DNA from: Bacteroidota bacterium
GTDB lineage: Bacteria > Bacteroidota > Ignavibacteria > Ignavibacteriales > Ignavibacteriaceae
Assembly (NCBI GenBank): GCA_021824565.1
Contig: JAKAKL010000068.1
Span: 1-45,778, forward strand
Direction: 5' to 3'
DNA length: 45,778 bases
Shown here: positions 32,932-41,934 of the stretch, in pieces
Layout: every line of letters begins with the position of its first letter
Position numbering within the stretch: the stretch's first letter is position 1
The notes under the pieces: model-generated
Database searches by the model: none
Told to the model about the DNA's origin: nothing
Seen by the model: the letters and a program-made list of their open reading frames with translations, nothing else
Program-made: the position numbers and the translations under genes

Positions 32932-35868
32932 ATGAAGCTGTCAGAATTACGCCCAGATGAATTAGTTAACGAAATAAAAAAATTAAAAAGTGAGCTTAAT
33001 AAATCGGAGTTGATAATAAAGTTCTTAAGAGATCAAGTTAAAAGCTCTAACAAAAATCAAACAGGCGAGCTGCATGATTTGTATAAACTTATTTTTAATA
33101 AAATGCTCAACGGCTTTGCTTTGCTTGATATAATCTATAATAGTAAAAAAGAGCCGGTTGATTTTAGAGTTGCAGAAGTAAACGAGAGCTTTGAAAAAAT
33201 TACAGGGACAAAGTCTGAAAAAATAATTGGTTTGAGTTTTACTTCGTTTATGCCGGCTGCTGAAGGCTATTGGACTCAAACATTTCGCGAGGCAGTTTTA
33301 TCCGGCACGGTTAGGCATTTTGAAAATTATTCGCCGGATTTAAAAAAATATTTGGAAGTGATAGCATTCCTTCCTCAGAAAGAAAAACTTGCTGTTGTCT
33401 TTGCGGATGTAACTGAAAGAAAATCAGCGGTTGAGAAGATCATCGGTCTGAATAGAATTTATTCCGTGCTTAGCAATATAAATCAAACCATTGTGAGAGT
33501 TCGCGACAAGCAAAAACTGTTTGAATCAGTCTGTAACATTGCGGTGAAATACGGATTGTTTAAATTCGTTTGGATCGGTATAAATGACAGTGCGTCTCAG
33601 AAAATTGCTCCGATCAAATGGAAAGAAGCGGAAGATAATCGCAGTATTGCCGATGCTCTCGTATTGAATCAAGAAATTTTTAATTGCTCGCCGACTCAAA
33701 TTAAAGACGGAACATTTATCTGCAACGATATCCGAAGCTCAAACTTTGACCAAAGGTGGAAAGAAAATTCGTTAAGGCTTGGTTTGAATTCCTGCGGCTC
33801 ATTTCCTATCAAAATAGACGACAAGATTATCGGCTCAATAAATTTTTACAGCAAAGATAAAAATGTTTTTAATATTCTCGAGATTGATTTACTTCTTGAA
33901 TTGTCTCTAGACCTTGGCTTCGCAATCGAATTCATCGAACATGAAGAACAAAAAAAAGAAGCTGAAAAATTATTAAGCTTAAGTGAAGAAAGGTATAGAA
34001 GTCTTTACCAAAACGCGCCGGTAGGAATTTATAGAACAACTTACGACGGCAGGTTTATTTTTGCAAACCCCGCTTTTGTGAAATTAGTAAAGTACGACAG
34101 TTTTGAGGAACTTGCTTTGAGGGAAGCAAAGGAGTTTTATAAAAAACCGGAGGCAAGAGAGAGATTTACTTCACTCTTAGAAAAAGAAGAAATTATCTTC
34201 GGTTATGAAAGTGAAATTGTAGCAAAGGACGGGACCATAATTTATATCCGGGAAAACGTAAGATCGTTCAAAGATTCTAACGGCAGTGCAGTTGTCTATG
34301 AAGGCTTTGTTGAGGACATAACCGAGACTAAATTGGCAAAATTGGAATTACGCTACAGCGAAATAAAATATAAGGAACTTACCGAACTTCTCCCGCAAAC
34401 TATTTTTGAAGTCGATGCAAACGGCAAACTTACTTTTACAAATAAAAGCGGGATGCAGGCTTTTAAAATTACCGAGGAAGATTTCTTCCGCGGTATTAAT
34501 GTAATTGATTTTATTTCATCCGAAGACAAGGAGCGGGCGTTTAGTGATATAAAGAAAGTTCTGAGCGGCGAGAAACGCTCAACCGGTACGGAATATAATG
34601 CAATTAGAAAAGACGGCTCCGTGTTTCCGGTGATTATTTATTCCAATTGCATCCATAGGAAAGACAAAGTAGTCGGTCTTAGGGGTTTTATTATTGATAT
34701 TACCGAAAGGAAAATTGCAGAGCGCCAGCTTATTAACGCAAAACAAAAAGCGGAAGAAATGAATAAGCTAAAATCAAGCTTCCTCGCCAATATGAGCCAC
34801 GAGCTTAGAACACCGTTGATAGGAATTCTCGGCTTTGCGGAAATTCTATCTAAAGAAATAGCGCAGATGGAATTAAATGAAATGGCAAACATCATCCACA
34901 CAAGCGGCAACAGGCTTCTTGAGACATTAAATCTCGTTCTCGATTTTTCAAGAATCGAATCAAATAATTACGATATGAAAATAGTACCCGTAAAAATAAT
35001 TAAGCCGTTAACTGAAGCCGTAAAATTTTTCTGGAATTTTGCTGCTAAAAGAAATCTTTATTTGAAAATTGAAACTCAAGATGATTCAATAACTGCTAAG
35101 ATTGACGAGGGATTGTTTATTCAGGTGCTGAACAATCTTTTGAACAATGCGATAAAGTTTACAAACGTCGGAGGCGTACTAATTTCATTTGACAAAGAAA
35201 AGATCGATGGTGAAGGATGGGCTGTAATAAAAATAAAGGATACCGGGATAGGAATTCCGGAAGGAAGTCTCCAAATAATTTTTGAAGAATTCAGGCAGGT
35301 CAGCGAAGGTATAAATAGAAACTACGAGGGAACAGGATTAGGCTTAACAATTACAAAACGCTTTGTGGAATTGATGAATGGAAAAATTTCTGTAGAAAGC
35401 GTTTACGGCAAAGGCTCGACATTTATTTTGCATTTGCCTTTAGCCGAAGATGAAAACGCCGGAAGATGCTTGAATATTATTAAAGATAATACGCCGGTAC
35501 TTCCTAAAATATTAGTTGTGGAAAATGAAAAGATAAGTTATGAATTAATAAGGCTGACATTAAAGAAATTATGCGACATTGATTGGGTTGAAAGCGGAGC
35601 GAGTGCAATTGAGTTTGCTAAGAGACAAAAATATTCTGCAATAATTATGGACATTGGGCTTGGCTACGGTATGACTGGTCTTGAGGCAACAGGAGAAATA
35701 AGAAAAATTCCCGGCTATGAAAACATTCCCATTGTTGCGCTTACCGCATTTGCAATGTACGGCGATAAGGAAAAATTCTTAGAGGAAGGCTGCACACACT
35801 ATTTGTCAAAACCCTTTACAAAAGATGAACTAACATTTTTAGTCAAGGATATGCTTGGCATTTCCTAA
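32932..35868 (+). CDS. Hybrid sensor histidine kinase, PAS-GAF-PAS-PAS-HisKA-HATPase-REC
   Basis: This 978-residue cytoplasmic kinase has an N-terminal coiled coil (1-45), PAS (50-165), GAF (172-345), PAS (352-470), PAS (475-598), HisKA with ANMSHELRTPLIGILGF (His623), HATPase_c (NNAIKF, DTGIGI, GTGLGL) and a C-terminal REC with Asp907 and Lys960. The REC acidic pair is weakened (VVENE rather than VVDDD), as also seen in part in the kinase at 2827 (VVDND). The kinase, HATPase and REC segments are close relatives of those at 2827-7155, so the two genes are paralogues. No response regulator lies beside it; phosphate may go to a distant partner. Confidence 0.92.
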   Translation: MKLSELRPDELVNEIKKLKSELNKSELIIKFLRDQVKSSNKNQTGELHDLYKLIFNKMLNGFALLDIIYNSKKEPVDFRVAEVNESFEKITGTKSEKIIGLSFTSFMPAAEGYWTQTFREAVLSGTVRHFENYSPDLKKYLEVIAFLPQKEKLAVVFADVTERKSAVEKIIGLNRIYSVLSNINQTIVRVRDKQKLFESVCNIAVKYGLFKFVWIGINDSASQKIAPIKWKEAEDNRSIADALVLNQEIFNCSPTQIKDGTFICNDIRSSNFDQRWKENSLRLGLNSCGSFPIKIDDKIIGSINFYSKDKNVFNILEIDLLLELSLDLGFAIEFIEHEEQKKEAEKLLSLSEERYRSLYQNAPVGIYRTTYDGRFIFANPAFVKLVKYDSFEELALREAKEFYKKPEARERFTSLLEKEEIIFGYESEIVAKDGTIIYIRENVRSFKDSNGSAVVYEGFVEDITETKLAKLELRYSEIKYKELTELLPQTIFEVDANGKLTFTNKSGMQAFKITEEDFFRGINVIDFISSEDKERAFSDIKKVLSGEKRSTGTEYNAIRKDGSVFPVIIYSNCIHRKDKVVGLRGFIIDITERKIAERQLINAKQKAEEMNKLKSSFLANMSHELRTPLIGILGFAEILSKEIAQMELNEMANIIHTSGNRLLETLNLVLDFSRIESNNYDMKIVPVKIIKPLTEAVKFFWNFAAKRNLYLKIETQDDSITAKIDEGLFIQVLNNLLNNAIKFTNVGGVLISFDKEKIDGEGWAVIKIKDTGIGIPEGSLQIIFEEFRQVSEGINRNYEGTGLGLTITKRFVELMNGKISVESVYGKGSTFILHLPLAEDENAGRCLNIIKDNTPVLPKILVVENEKISYELIRLTLKKLCDIDWVESGASAIEFAKRQKYSAIIMDIGLGYGMTGLEATGEIRKIPGYENIPIVALTAFAMYGDKEKFLEEGCTHYLSKPFTKDELTFLVKDMLGIS

Positions 35869-35873
35869 TTTAG

Positions 35874-35947
35874 TGGGCGCTAGTGGATTCGAACCACTGA
35901 CCTCCTGCGTGTGAAGCAAGCGCTCTAACCAACTGAGCCAAGCGCCC
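35874..35947 (-). tRNA. tRNA-Val (anticodon CAC)
   Basis: Read on the minus strand the 74-base gene folds as a cloverleaf: acceptor GGGCGCT/AGCGCCC with discriminator A, D stem GCTC/GAGC, anticodon stem CTTGC/GCAGG around TTCACAC giving anticodon CAC, and T arm AGTGG-TTCGAAT-CCACT. The CCA end is not encoded. It reads GTG valine codons. Confidence 0.95.
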
Positions 35948-36037
35948 CTTGTATTCCTAAAATTATATTCAAAATTTGTATGCGCAAATTTAATAAGTTT
36001 TTTAAATAAATAATTAAACCCTCCATCATTTTTTTCT

Positions 36038-36068
36038 TGTGTTATTTAAAAATTTCATTTATAGTTTG
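36038..36068 (+). promoter_or_regulatory. Weak candidate promoter of the protease gene
   Basis: A TTG at about 36038 and TATAGTTTG ending near 36068 are spaced about 20 bases apart, near the Bacteroidota TTG-N19-21-TAnnTTTG pattern, but the -7 box is not exact. Confidence 0.3.
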
Positions 36069-36130
36069 AGCAGCAAATTTTAGCTTATAGTTAATTCCGA
36101 TTCTTTTTATAAAATTCTGGAGTTGGTACT

Positions 36131-37174
36131 ATGAAAGGCTCTATCCTTATTTATGTTATTTGCGCAGTTTCTATTTTGATATTTAACTCATGCTCGACGT
36201 CCTATCAGCAGTCTTTTGCAAAAAGCGAAAATGTGGGAAGATATACCGGAATATTTCCGTACAGGAATGATTCTAAACAGCTCGACCAAATCAGCAGTTC
36301 TATCCAGCGCGTCTCTACTTTAGCTTTATATGAAGTGTACTTGTTCAGCGAAAATAGTAATATAAAAGCAGCAGATCTAGATGACGAGTTTATTAAGGCA
36401 AACTTTGTAAAGAAAACAGGCATGGATAAATCAACCTCCGGAACGGCAGTTTTAATTTATTCGGATAACGGTAAAGTAGGACTTTTAACTTGCGCTCACG
36501 TTGTTGATTTTCCCGATACGATTATTTCTTACTTCTCTAATGAAAACGGAACGTACACAGATAAAGTTGCAAGCATTGCGTTTAAGAAAAAAGAATTCGT
36601 TTATATCGCCGGGTTCCCAAAAGGCAGTGAAGTTAAAATAATTTTTATGGATAGAAATTCTGACCTTGCTTTGCTTGGTCAGAATTATTCTGAAAAATAT
36701 TTATTAGATTTTCCCGTGCTTAGCTGCGGCTACGGCAAAGCAAAAGAATTGGACCTTGCCAGTTTCGTGTATGTTGTCGGATTCCCATTAAACTATAAAA
36801 TGGTTTCGCAAGCAATTGTAAGCAGCCCGAATTATGACAAGAACGGTTCATTCTTCATCGATGCTGTAATCAATCGCGGATACAGCGGCGGCGCAGTTCT
36901 GGCTGTAAACAGCGAGACCTCAAGATTTGAATGGGTTGGAATCGTTGACTGGGTTGCCGAAGAAAATCAAAATATTTTAGAGCCTCCTTCCGCTGATGAA
37001 AGCTTAGTCTATAACCCGCTGGTTCCTTATAAAGGAGAACTTTACGCAAAGCAAATGAAAGTTATCAAATATGGTATTACTAAAATTGTATCAATGGAAG
37101 AGATTGAAAACTTCCTTATGAAGAATAAAAATTATTTCATTAATGCAGGCTATTCGTTCTCGATTTATAAATAA
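36131..37174 (+). CDS. Lipid-anchored trypsin-like serine protease
   Basis: The 347-residue product has a lipoprotein signal with lipobox FNSC (Cys21). A trypsin/V8-like peptidase domain follows with the full triad: His123 in LLTCAHVV, Asp178 in DRNSDLALL and Ser252 in RGYSGGAVL. FVYVVGFPL before the serine fits the HtrA/V8-like group, but no PDZ domain is present; the last 80 residues contain extra helices. It should act on envelope proteins from the periplasmic or outer-membrane surface. The tRNA-Val gene lies upstream on the other strand. Confidence 0.88.
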   Translation: MKGSILIYVICAVSILIFNSCSTSYQQSFAKSENVGRYTGIFPYRNDSKQLDQISSSIQRVSTLALYEVYLFSENSNIKAADLDDEFIKANFVKKTGMDKSTSGTAVLIYSDNGKVGLLTCAHVVDFPDTIISYFSNENGTYTDKVASIAFKKKEFVYIAGFPKGSEVKIIFMDRNSDLALLGQNYSEKYLLDFPVLSCGYGKAKELDLASFVYVVGFPLNYKMVSQAIVSSPNYDKNGSFFIDAVINRGYSGGAVLAVNSETSRFEWVGIVDWVAEENQNILEPPSADESLVYNPLVPYKGELYAKQMKVIKYGITKIVSMEEIENFLMKNKNYFINAGYSFSIYK

Positions 37175-37192
37175 TTAATACAATTGCGGTAT

Positions 37193-37223
37193 TTGACAAA
37201 TGAACAATTTAATATTACTTTTG
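37193..37223 (+). promoter_or_regulatory. Bacteroidota-type promoter of the thr operon
   Basis: TTG at 37193-37195 is followed 20 bases later by TACTTTTG at 37216-37223, a perfect TAnnTTTG -7 box. Transcription would start near 37231, some 13 bases ahead of the leader peptide. This arrangement is the known housekeeping promoter pattern of the Bacteroidota. Confidence 0.65.
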
Positions 37224-37243
37224 TGCAAGCTTATTTTAAATAT

Positions 37244-37324
37244 ATGAAAATCAACAATAAATATTTTTTTACAAACTGTTTCACCACAACAATGCACACC
37301 CCGAAGACTCTCTACGGCGGCTGA
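37244..37324 (+). CDS. Threonine-rich leader peptide of the thr attenuator
   Basis: This 26-residue ORF has six threonines (positions 10, 14, 15, 16, 19 and 22), including the run TTTMHT, and ends LYGG then TGA. Four of the codons are ACA or ACC around the run. It lies between a good promoter and a terminator in front of thrA. By analogy with the E. coli thr leader, slow translation at the Thr codons when charged tRNA-Thr is scarce would expose the antiterminator segment that begins at the stop codon. The product need not be functional in itself. Confidence 0.8.
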   Translation: MKINNKYFFTNCFTTTMHTPKTLYGG

Positions 37325-37366
37325 AGCACGGTTGTGTAAAGTAATAAGATTAAAAACCGGCTTCAG
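37321..37366 (+). promoter_or_regulatory. Antiterminator hairpin of the thr leader
   Basis: CTGAAGC-A-CGGTT (37321-37333) pairs with AACCGGCTTCAG (37355-37366): twelve pairs with a single bulged A at 37328 and a 21-base loop. The left arm starts over the leader stop codon, so a ribosome that reaches the stop masks it, while one stalled at the Thr codons leaves it free. The right arm uses the same bases as the left arm of the terminator, so the two hairpins exclude each other. Confidence 0.75.
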
Positions 37367-37387
37367 AGATGAAGCCGGTTTTTTTTT
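37354..37387 (+). terminator. Attenuator terminator ahead of thrA
   Basis: AAACCGGCTTC (37354-37364) and GAAGCCGGTTT (37371-37381) form eleven perfect pairs around the loop AGAGAT, followed by a run of T to 37387. It is a strong intrinsic terminator placed 38 bases ahead of the thrA start, so it must be conditional if the operon is expressed from the promoter at 37193-37223. Confidence 0.92.
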
Positions 37388-37425
37388 ACCCTTATCATTT
37401 GAATGCATTGAAAGAAAAATAAAAT

Positions 37426-39882
37426 ATGAAAGTTCTAAAGTTTGGCGGATCTTCTGTCGGGAATCCCGAAAGAATTAAAAATGTTATTGAAATTATTAAA
37501 CGATCTATTCATTCAAACAGAAAAATTGCTGTAATATTTTCCGCTTTCCAGGGAGTAACTGACGAATTAATTAAAATTAGTAATCTCGCCGCTGCGGGCA
37601 ACGGTGAGTATTTTGAGATGTATAAATTATTGGAAAAGAAACATCTCCAAATTGCTAAAGAACTTCTCAACGTGAAAACCCAGAGCAACTCTCTCGCAAA
37701 TGTTAAATTAAATTTGAATGAACTTGAAGACGTTCTGCATGGCGTTTATTTGGTAAAAGAATTGTCTGCCAGAACTTTAGATTTTATTTTGAGCTTCGGC
37801 GAAAGACTTTCTGCTTATGTTATTTCTCAAGCTTTAAAAGATAACGGCGTCGACTGCGAGTTCCTTGACAGCCGGCAGCTTATAAAAACAGACGAAAACT
37901 TTGGAGCGGCGAAAGTAGATTTTGCATCAAGCAATGACAACATAGTTAAATATTTTAACTCGCATAAAAAATTCCAGGTGATTACGGGCTTTATTGCTTC
38001 AACCAAAAGCAAAGAAACCACAACACTTGGCAGAGGCGGCTCTGATTATTCTGCTTCTATTTTTGCTTCCGCTTTAAACGCAAAAGAAATTGAAATATGG
38101 ACCGATGTTGACGGCGTTCTTACCGCCGATCCTAAAAAAGTTAAGAAAGCCTTTTCGTTAAAGAACCTTACCTACGAAGAAGCAATGGAACTTTCCCACT
38201 TCGGCGCAAAAGTTATTCATCCGCCGACAATGCAGCCTGCGCTTGATAAAAAAATCCCGATAAGAATTAAAAATACTTTTAACCCGTTATTTGAAGGAAC
38301 GGTAATTAACGGAAAGAGTGAAGCGAATGATTATCTTATAAAAGGCATTTCGTCTATCGATAATATTTCTCTTATAAGAATTCAAGGCGGCGGAATGGTC
38401 GGTGAAGCAGGATTGGCGCAAAGAATTTTTGCCGCGCTTGGCACTAAAAAAATAAATATTATTTTGATTACTCAAGCTTCGTCTGAACATTCGCTTTGCT
38501 TTGCAATACTTCCCAACGATGCTGAAGCCGCGGTAAAAGCAATTCAATCCGAGCTTCATTATGAAATTAATGAAAAGAAAATCTACGATCCGATAGTTGA
38601 AAACAATTTGTCGATCATTGCAGTTGTCGGCGAAAATATGCGGAACAGGCCGGGAATTTCTGCAAAAGTTTTTCAAGCGCTTGGCAAAAACGGAATCAAC
38701 ATTGTAGCTATCGCTCAAGGCTCTTCAGAATTGAACATATCAACTGTTGTTTCTCAGGATAATGTTACAAAAGCTCTAAACGCTTTGCACGACGCGTTTT
38801 TCCTTTCGATTACAAAAACAGTAAATCTTTTTATTGTCGGCACCGGATTAATCGGCGGAACATTGCTTAGACAAATTTCTAATCAAACAAATTTTTTAGC
38901 TAAAGAATATTTGCTTAATGTAAAAATCATTGCGCTTGCAAACCGCAAGAAAATGTTTATCGATTCGAACAGCATTGACCCTGCGGATTGGGAAAATAAA
39001 ATTGAGTCCTCGGAATCAAGTACCAACCTCGATAAGCTAATTGATCATATGAAGAAACTGAATCTTCCTAACAGCATTTTTGTTGATTGTACTGCTAGCG
39101 AAGAGGTTGTTGACAAATACCAGGCTATACTTGATGCCAGCATATCAATCGTAACACCGAATAAAAAAGCCAATTCAAGAAGCATGGAATTTTATCAGAG
39201 CCTTAAACAGTCCGCTCTTTATCATAACGTGAAATTTTTATACGAAACAAACGTCGGCGCCGGTCTTCCGATTATTAATACAGTTAGAGATTTGGTTTCA
39301 AGCGGAGATAAAATAATTATGATCGAAGGAATTCTATCGGGCACTTTAAGTTATCTCTTTACTTCTTTTACTAAAGGAAAATCTTTCAGCCATATTCTTA
39401 AAGAAGCAAAAGCAAAAGGCTTTACTGAACCTGATCCGAGAGACGATCTTAACGGGATGGACTTTGCTAGAAAGCTTTTGATCCTCGCCCGCGAAGTTGG
39501 GATGACAATGGAATTAAAAGACGTTAAGGTCGAAAATATTGTGCCGGCAAGAGCAAGAAATTCAAAATCAATTGAAGACTTTTTTACCAGGCTTGAAAAA
39601 TGCGATGATGAATTTGAACTGAAAAGAAAATCTGCTGAGGACAAAGGCAAAGTACTTCGATACATTGCAAAGCTGGAAAACGGCAAAGCGGAAATATCTT
39701 TGCACGAAATTGATGACAAACATCCGTTCTATTCTTTATCGGCAACCGACAATATTATTGCTCTTACAACTAAGCACTATAAAGATCGTCCGATAGTTAT
39801 CAAAGGTCCCGGCGCCGGAGCAGACGTAACTGCGGCTGGTGTATTTGCAGACATCATTAGAATTTCTAATTATTTAATTTAA
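37426..39882 (+). CDS. thrA: Bifunctional aspartokinase / homoserine dehydrogenase
   Basis: The 818-residue fusion catalyses the first and third steps from aspartate to threonine and methionine. The aspartokinase half begins MKVLKFGGSSVGNPERI and contains GRGGSDYSASI and WTDVDGVLTADP. Two ACT repeats follow (VGEAGLAQRIFAALGTKKINI; GENMRNRPGISAKVFQALGKNGINIVAIAQGSSELNIS), which in this family bind threonine for feedback control. The dehydrogenase half from about 465 has the NAD(P) motif IVGTGLIGGTLL, the active region YETNVGAGLPII and FTEPDPRDDLNGMDFARKLLILARE. It is the first gene after the attenuator. Confidence 0.97.
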   Translation: MKVLKFGGSSVGNPERIKNVIEIIKRSIHSNRKIAVIFSAFQGVTDELIKISNLAAAGNGEYFEMYKLLEKKHLQIAKELLNVKTQSNSLANVKLNLNELEDVLHGVYLVKELSARTLDFILSFGERLSAYVISQALKDNGVDCEFLDSRQLIKTDENFGAAKVDFASSNDNIVKYFNSHKKFQVITGFIASTKSKETTTLGRGGSDYSASIFASALNAKEIEIWTDVDGVLTADPKKVKKAFSLKNLTYEEAMELSHFGAKVIHPPTMQPALDKKIPIRIKNTFNPLFEGTVINGKSEANDYLIKGISSIDNISLIRIQGGGMVGEAGLAQRIFAALGTKKINIILITQASSEHSLCFAILPNDAEAAVKAIQSELHYEINEKKIYDPIVENNLSIIAVVGENMRNRPGISAKVFQALGKNGINIVAIAQGSSELNISTVVSQDNVTKALNALHDAFFLSITKTVNLFIVGTGLIGGTLLRQISNQTNFLAKEYLLNVKIIALANRKKMFIDSNSIDPADWENKIESSESSTNLDKLIDHMKKLNLPNSIFVDCTASEEVVDKYQAILDASISIVTPNKKANSRSMEFYQSLKQSALYHNVKFLYETNVGAGLPIINTVRDLVSSGDKIIMIEGILSGTLSYLFTSFTKGKSFSHILKEAKAKGFTEPDPRDDLNGMDFARKLLILAREVGMTMELKDVKVENIVPARARNSKSIEDFFTRLEKCDDEFELKRKSAEDKGKVLRYIAKLENGKAEISLHEIDDKHPFYSLSATDNIIALTTKHYKDRPIVIKGPGAGADVTAAGVFADIIRISNYLI

Positions 39883-39923
39883 AATATTTTTTTACAAGTA
39901 AAACAAATCATACGAGAATAAAA

Positions 39924-40970
39924 ATGGAAAACTCAACTAAAATACCGGTCGGCATATTAGGAGCCACCGGAAGTGTAGGTCAAAAATTTATTTCATTGTT
40001 AGCGAATCATCCCTGGTTTGAAATTGCGGAAGTTGCCGCTTCCGAAAGATCAGCGGGAAAGTTATACAAGCAAGCTGTCAACTGGATTCTCTCAACTCCG
40101 CTTCCGGGTTTTGTCGGCAACTTAACGGTTCAAGAATGCGAACCCGGTCTTAAATCAAAAATCGTTTTCTCCGGGTTGGATTCCGGTGTTGCCGGACCGA
40201 TTGAAGAAGCATTTGCAAAAAAAGGATACATCGTTGTTTCCAATTCTAAAAATCACAGGATGGATAAAGATGTTCCGCTTCTTGTTCCGGAAATTAATGC
40301 CGAACATCTTGAATTAATTAAAACGCAGGATTATAACGGCGGCTGCATCGTTACAAATCCAAATTGTTCTACTATCGGAATGGTTTTAGCGCTGAAACCT
40401 CTTTTTGATAACTTCGGTCTGGAAGCGGTAAATGTTGTTACAATGCAGGCGCTGTCAGGCGCGGGCTACCCGGGCGTTGCCAGCCTTGATATTATAGATA
40501 ATGTTATCCCGTTTATTTCCGGCGAAGAGCCAAAGCTTGAAAGCGAGCCTTTAAAAATTTTGGGAAGCTTCAGTAAAGATCATATTGAAAACGTTGATAT
40601 TAAAATCAGCGCACAGTGTAACCGCGTTGCTGTTATTGACGGACATCTCGAATGCGTCCAGGTAAAATTGAAAAAGAAAGCGTCGCGCGAAGAAATAATT
40701 TCTGCCTGGAGAAACTATTCCGCCGAACCTCAAAAATACGAATTGCCTTCGGCTCCGGTTCATCCGGTTTATTATTTTGAAGAAGAAAAATATCCTCAGC
40801 CGCGCATTCACCGCGATCTTGATAAAGGTATGGCAGCGTCGGTAGGAAGACTTAGAGAAGACAATTTGTTCGATTTTAAATTTGTGGTTCTGTCGCATAA
40901 TACGAATAGAGGCGCGGCAGGCGGAGCTATTCTATGCGCAGAATTAATGAAAGCTAAAGGATATATTTAA
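39924..40970 (+). CDS. asd: Aspartate-semialdehyde dehydrogenase
   Basis: The 348-residue enzyme reduces aspartyl phosphate to aspartate semialdehyde with NADPH. GATGSVGQ at 13-20 binds NADPH, Cys148 in TNPNCSTIG is the catalytic residue, and the His in VIDGHLE fits the active site. The length and motifs resemble the archaeal/fungal-type branch more than the E. coli type. It follows thrA by 41 bases in the same operon, supplying the intermediate between the two ThrA activities. Confidence 0.95.
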   Translation: MENSTKIPVGILGATGSVGQKFISLLANHPWFEIAEVAASERSAGKLYKQAVNWILSTPLPGFVGNLTVQECEPGLKSKIVFSGLDSGVAGPIEEAFAKKGYIVVSNSKNHRMDKDVPLLVPEINAEHLELIKTQDYNGGCIVTNPNCSTIGMVLALKPLFDNFGLEAVNVVTMQALSGAGYPGVASLDIIDNVIPFISGEEPKLESEPLKILGSFSKDHIENVDIKISAQCNRVAVIDGHLECVQVKLKKKASREEIISAWRNYSAEPQKYELPSAPVHPVYYFEEEKYPQPRIHRDLDKGMAASVGRLREDNLFDFKFVVLSHNTNRGAAGGAILCAELMKAKGYI

Positions 40971-40999
40971 AATCATTCCGTTTCATCGAAAGAAATAAA

Positions 41000-41932
41000 A
41001 TGAAAAAAATAAAAGTTTTTGCTCCGGCTTCGGTTACTAATGTAGGCAGCGGTTTCGATGTTATGGGCTTTGCCATTGAAAAACCCGGCGATGAAATTAT
41101 TCTCAAGATTACTGATGAGCCAGGCATTAGGATAACAAAAATTACCGGAGACGGAGGAAAACTAAGTAAAGATCCGTTAAAAAATACTGCCGGAGTTTCA
41201 TTATTATCTTTAGTTGAACATCTTGGTTTTAAAAAGGGAATTGAAATTGAACTTCATAAAAAAATGGCTTTGGGCAGCGGTCTCGGATCGAGCGCTGCCA
41301 GCGCTGTCGCCAGCGTGTTCGCGTTTAATGAGTTGCTGGGCGGGCTTCTTTCCAAAAAAGAATTAATTCAATTCGCACTTGAAGGCGAAAAATTAACGTG
41401 CGGCGGAACTCCGCATGCCGATAATGTCGCCGCTTGTTTAATGGGCGGGTTCGTAATTGTTAGAAGCATTTCTCCCATAGATGTAATTAATATTGATTAT
41501 CCCAAAAATCTTTATTGCACAATTGTTCATCCTCATCTTGAAATTATAACTGCTAATACAAGAAAGATACTGCGCAAGCATATCCTTCTTTCCGACGCTG
41601 TGAAGCAATGGGGAAATGTAGCGGGGCTTGTTGCCGGTCTTGTTAGCAGCAACTACGAATTGATAGGAAATTCTCTTCAGGATTTTATCGTCGAGCCGGT
41701 GCGGTCCATATTAATTCCAAACTTTTATGAAGTGAAAGAAGCCGCATTAAAATCCGGCGCTGTCGGATGCAGCATATCAGGTTCCGGTCCGTCTATTTTT
41801 GCTTTTAGTAAATCTAAGCCCGCTGCCGAAAAAGCCGGTGCGGCTATGAGAAAAGTTTTATCGGATATTGGAATCGGCAATGATCTTTATATCTCTAAAA
41901 TAAACCGAACAGGCCCCAGGGTTGTTTCCTAA
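41000..41932 (+). CDS. thrB: Homoserine kinase
   Basis: This 310-residue GHMP-family kinase phosphorylates homoserine with ATP. The N-terminal PASVTNVGSGFDVMGFA and the phosphate loop LGSGLGSSAAS at 91-101 are diagnostic, and the third GHMP motif AVGCSISGSGPSIFAF lies near residue 255. It starts 29 bases after asd and ends two bases before thrC, so it is tightly coupled to that gene. Confidence 0.96.
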   Translation: MKKIKVFAPASVTNVGSGFDVMGFAIEKPGDEIILKITDEPGIRITKITGDGGKLSKDPLKNTAGVSLLSLVEHLGFKKGIEIELHKKMALGSGLGSSAASAVASVFAFNELLGGLLSKKELIQFALEGEKLTCGGTPHADNVAACLMGGFVIVRSISPIDVINIDYPKNLYCTIVHPHLEIITANTRKILRKHILLSDAVKQWGNVAGLVAGLVSSNYELIGNSLQDFIVEPVRSILIPNFYEVKEAALKSGAVGCSISGSGPSIFAFSKSKPAAEKAGAAMRKVLSDIGIGNDLYISKINRTGPRVVS

Positions 41933-41934
41933 AA

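Noticed and set aside
37224-37425. Riboswitch or T-box upstream of thrA
   Set aside because: No T-box sequence or known riboswitch core was seen; the Thr-rich ORF and mutually exclusive hairpins explain the region as ribosome-mediated attenuation.
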